Under the pieces are notes generated by a model. It ran no database searches. It was given only the letters and a program-made list of their open reading frames with translations, and had not been told where the DNA came from. A program made the translations under genes and the position numbers. Positions 62,157 through 64,000 of a DNA stretch of 64,000 nucleotides are shown here, in pieces (positions within the stretch are counted from its first letter, which is position 1; each line of letters begins with the position of its first letter). Location of the stretch: positions 1 to 64,000 of the forward strand of contig JABIPA010000004.1 of the NCBI GenBank assembly GCA_018698675.1, read 5' to 3'. The stretch comes from a bacterium (GTDB taxonomy: Bacteria; Margulisbacteria; Marinamargulisbacteria; JABIPA01).

Positions 62157-63902
62157 ATGGGTGGGGTCGCTATGCTTCTTGTTTCATTTGTTAGCTTTAC
62201 TTTATACCCTAAACTCATCCCCGCAATTATTAATCAAAACTTAGGATACCTAAAAGATGGAATTCTTATCCAATATAAAACGACGTCATCTCTATCCTTT
62301 TTAATTAATAGTCTCCCAATGATCTTTCTTTGTATCTCACTATTAATATTCGATATTGAAGTCATCATTGGGTTTAGTTTAGGGCTAATATTCACAGCAT
62401 TGTTTTTACGGATAGGAGGTGGTCTTTATTATACTAGTTCAGACTTAGCCAACCAACTAAGCTTCGAGTTTGGTGAAAACATTCCTCAAAACGACAAACG
62501 AAACCCGGGATCAATCATGGAACTCATTGGCATTTATATTAGCCAAATAACTGGTTTCATTTGCGACGTTTTAGGATCTTATATATTTTCCGTTGCGGGT
62601 TGTTTATTAACAATTTTTAGCTTAACCAAATTTCAAATTGTTCCCCACGATATACTTAACAACTTTTACTTTTTTCCATTTATGATGATATTTACAGGAC
62701 TTGCTTCTTCTTTTATTTCTTACATTTTTTGTGTAGTTAGAATCAAAAGTGAAAATCATTCAAATTTTTTACTAGAAGGAATCTACTTATCTATTTTCCT
62801 ATGTGGCCTTTCTGCATTTATTGTTTCTCGCATTACAGCTAATCAAATTGTTTCATTTTCACCGTTTATATTTGGCTTAATCGGTGCCATTTTAATATGC
62901 TTTTTATCTGAATATATTACGTCCCAACGTTTTCAACCAAGTAAACCATCGTGTACAAATGCCCAGTTTGGAAGCATTCTTCCCTTTTTAAGTAGTAGTT
63001 CATTAGGTTACAAAACTAACAGCGTATTTCTATTCATTTCATTTTCTTTTCTATCTGCAAGTTATTTAGTTTCAGGCACTGTGGGAATGATTATCGCAAT
63101 TTTTGGATTCGTTTGTGTCACGCATACGATATTGCAAACCAAAATATTCTCCCATTTTTCTGTAATAACGGCAAAACTATCGACGCTTAGCTCTGCTAAA
63201 CAAATATCTGTCCAACATTTAAAAAAAACAGAGTCAATTGGTGCCACTACGGTAGCCGTCGGAAATGGATACGCTACAGCTGCTGCAATACTTGCAACGT
63301 TCTCTATATTGTTTTCGTTTATTTATATTCAGCACTACGACTTCAAATCACTTCTTGTCGTCGACTTTAGGTTATTAATAGGTATTCTTATAGGACTAAC
63401 ACTCCCGTTCACGGTTGTAAGTTATTTATTGAAAGCATTATCGTCACAGACGATAGCTCTTCTTAAAGAAATATCGAGACAATACAAAGAAATCCCCTAT
63501 TTGATGGAAAACAAATCTCACCCCGATATAATTAAACTGTCTGACCACACAACATATATGTCTATGAACGCTATGATTGTCCCTGGAATACTTATTGGAC
63601 TCGTTCCCATAGCATTGGGCTTTGTTTTCGGTATAAAGCTCAGCATCGGCCTAATAATCGGTTGCTTTTTTACAGGATTCAACCAAGGTCTATTCTGGGC
63701 GGTGACCGGAGACAGTTTGCACTTCGCTAAACGTCATATAGAAGATGGGCACTTTGGAGGAAAGGATAGCTCGACATTTTACAACATTCGAAGTGTTGAC
63801 CATATAGGAAAAGCATACCGAGATCTTTTAAATCCAACCTTAAATATTTTAATAAAGGCAGTTACAATTATATCTATATTCGTCATATTAAATCTCGCTT
63901 AA
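62157..63902 (+). CDS. membrane-bound pyrophosphatase homologue with lost catalytic residues
   Basis: The 581-residue protein has about 13-14 transmembrane helices and aligns without gaps to H+/Na+-translocating pyrophosphatases at several blocks. Where active enzymes have TKGADVGADLVGKVE it has YTSSDLANQLSFEFG; where they have IADNVGDNVGD it has IMELIGIYISQ; the DNAGGIAEM region is not recognisable. In the last catalytic loop only two of three Asp remain (VDHIGKAYRDL). The fold-defining parts remain (SIGATTVAVGNGYA, IEDGHFGGK, PTLNILIK). It is unlikely to hydrolyse pyrophosphate. AGGG before ATG 62157 could permit separate initiation. Confidence 0.75.
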   Translation: MGGVAMLLVSFVSFTLYPKLIPAIINQNLGYLKDGILIQYKTTSSLSFLINSLPMIFLCISLLIFDIEVIIGFSLGLIFTALFLRIGGGLYYTSSDLANQLSFEFGENIPQNDKRNPGSIMELIGIYISQITGFICDVLGSYIFSVAGCLLTIFSLTKFQIVPHDILNNFYFFPFMMIFTGLASSFISYIFCVVRIKSENHSNFLLEGIYLSIFLCGLSAFIVSRITANQIVSFSPFIFGLIGAILICFLSEYITSQRFQPSKPSCTNAQFGSILPFLSSSSLGYKTNSVFLFISFSFLSASYLVSGTVGMIIAIFGFVCVTHTILQTKIFSHFSVITAKLSTLSSAKQISVQHLKKTESIGATTVAVGNGYATAAAILATFSILFSFIYIQHYDFKSLLVVDFRLLIGILIGLTLPFTVVSYLLKALSSQTIALLKEISRQYKEIPYLMENKSHPDIIKLSDHTTYMSMNAMIVPGILIGLVPIALGFVFGIKLSIGLIIGCFFTGFNQGLFWAVTGDSLHFAKRHIEDGHFGGKDSSTFYNIRSVDHIGKAYRDLLNPTLNILIKAVTIISIFVILNLA

Positions 63903-63934
63903 AATACAACCTATAAATAGAAGGAGCCCCAAGT

Positions 63935-64000
63935 AATGAGAAAACCGATAATTGCAGCAAACTGGAAAATGAATAAAACAATTAAAGAAAGTAAGCTATT
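63935..64000 (+). CDS. tpiA: triosephosphate isomerase (N-terminal part, runs off the window)
   Basis: The first 22 codons encode MRKPIIAANWKMNKTIKES, the invariant N terminus of triosephosphate isomerase with the catalytic Asn and Lys in NWKMN. A strong AAGGAG precedes the ATG. The rest lies beyond the right edge. It is 32 bases downstream of the pyrophosphatase homologue, possibly on the same transcript. Confidence 0.93.

Noticed and set aside
7511-62160. Alternative genetic code (recoded TAG or TAA) to explain the interrupted genes
   Set aside because: TAA, TAG and TGA all end normal housekeeping genes here, and only two anomalous stops are seen, both in genes that are otherwise degenerate.
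1-64000. CRISPR arrays, insertion sequences, prophage genes, rRNA or riboswitches
   Set aside because: No regularly spaced repeats, transposase or integrase motifs, phage structural genes, rRNA stretches or recognisable riboswitch cores were seen by eye.

Overview
This is a continuous bacterial chromosome segment, AT-rich by eye (roughly one third G+C), densely coded on both strands, with all three stop codons in ordinary use. It has no rRNA, insertion sequence, phage module or CRISPR array. The gene set points to a diderm: an RseP-type protease, FtsEX, a SurA/PpiC-type foldase, an undecaprenyl-phosphate sugar transferase, a Wzx-type flippase and a large surface-glycan region. SepF next to YggS, and a GuaB3-type IMP dehydrogenase relative, are features known from cyanobacteria and Gram-positives. 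Together with the eukaryote-like ankyrin proteins this suggests an uncultured relative of the Cyanobacteria/Margulisbacteria/Melainabacteria side of the tree. That placement is an inference with low to moderate confidence.

Layout. 1-5949: lipid, lipoate and cofactor genes (lipA, plsY, gpsA, a glycan-priming transferase, a fused nadD-coaE, birA). 6056-8980: two ankyrin-type genes; the second is broken by a 14-A run and an in-frame amber codon. 9006-14475: hisS-aspS-hisA, divergent from comM. 14496-39249: surface polysaccharide genes. These comprise a GDP-mannose 3,5-epimerase, a GtrB-like/methyltransferase/GT-C triad, a compact ulosonic-acid-type locus (HAD phosphatase, flippase, two SDRs, TIM-barrel isomerase, class III aminotransferase, CMP-sugar synthetase, VOC protein and NeuB-like synthase), a LIC12162-type transferase, methyltransferases, and a CDP-sugar operon (DegT aminotransferase, RfbF, RfbG, cupin epimerase, GT2). 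39362-43966: tRNA-Ser(GCU), a convergent two-component pair, purU, a cytochrome c lipoprotein and tRNA-Arg(UCG). 43982-49238: rmlA, rmlB, a DUF502 protein, guaB3 and guaA. 49430-57677: an M32 carboxypeptidase, ilvD, rseP, ftsE, ftsX, a PpiC protein and panD. 57680-61802 (minus strand): clpX-like, yggS, sepF, mazG-nudix and cutA. 61890-64000: a membrane pyrophosphatase homologue split by one in-frame TAA, then the start of tpiA.

How the genes work together. The middle third supplies at least four activated sugar types: GDP-mannose derived, CMP-ulosonic acid, CDP-6-deoxyhexose and dTDP-6-deoxyhexose. It also carries the transferases, methyl groups and flippase to build and export a decorated surface glycan. 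Housekeeping genes flank it. The most unusual items are the membrane pyrophosphatase homologue, which keeps the fold but has lost most catalytic carboxylates; the NadD-CoaE fusion; an apparent ATT start codon that is translationally coupled; the ulosonic-acid locus whose synthase lacks the SAF domain; and the broken gene for an extended ankyrin-like repeat protein.
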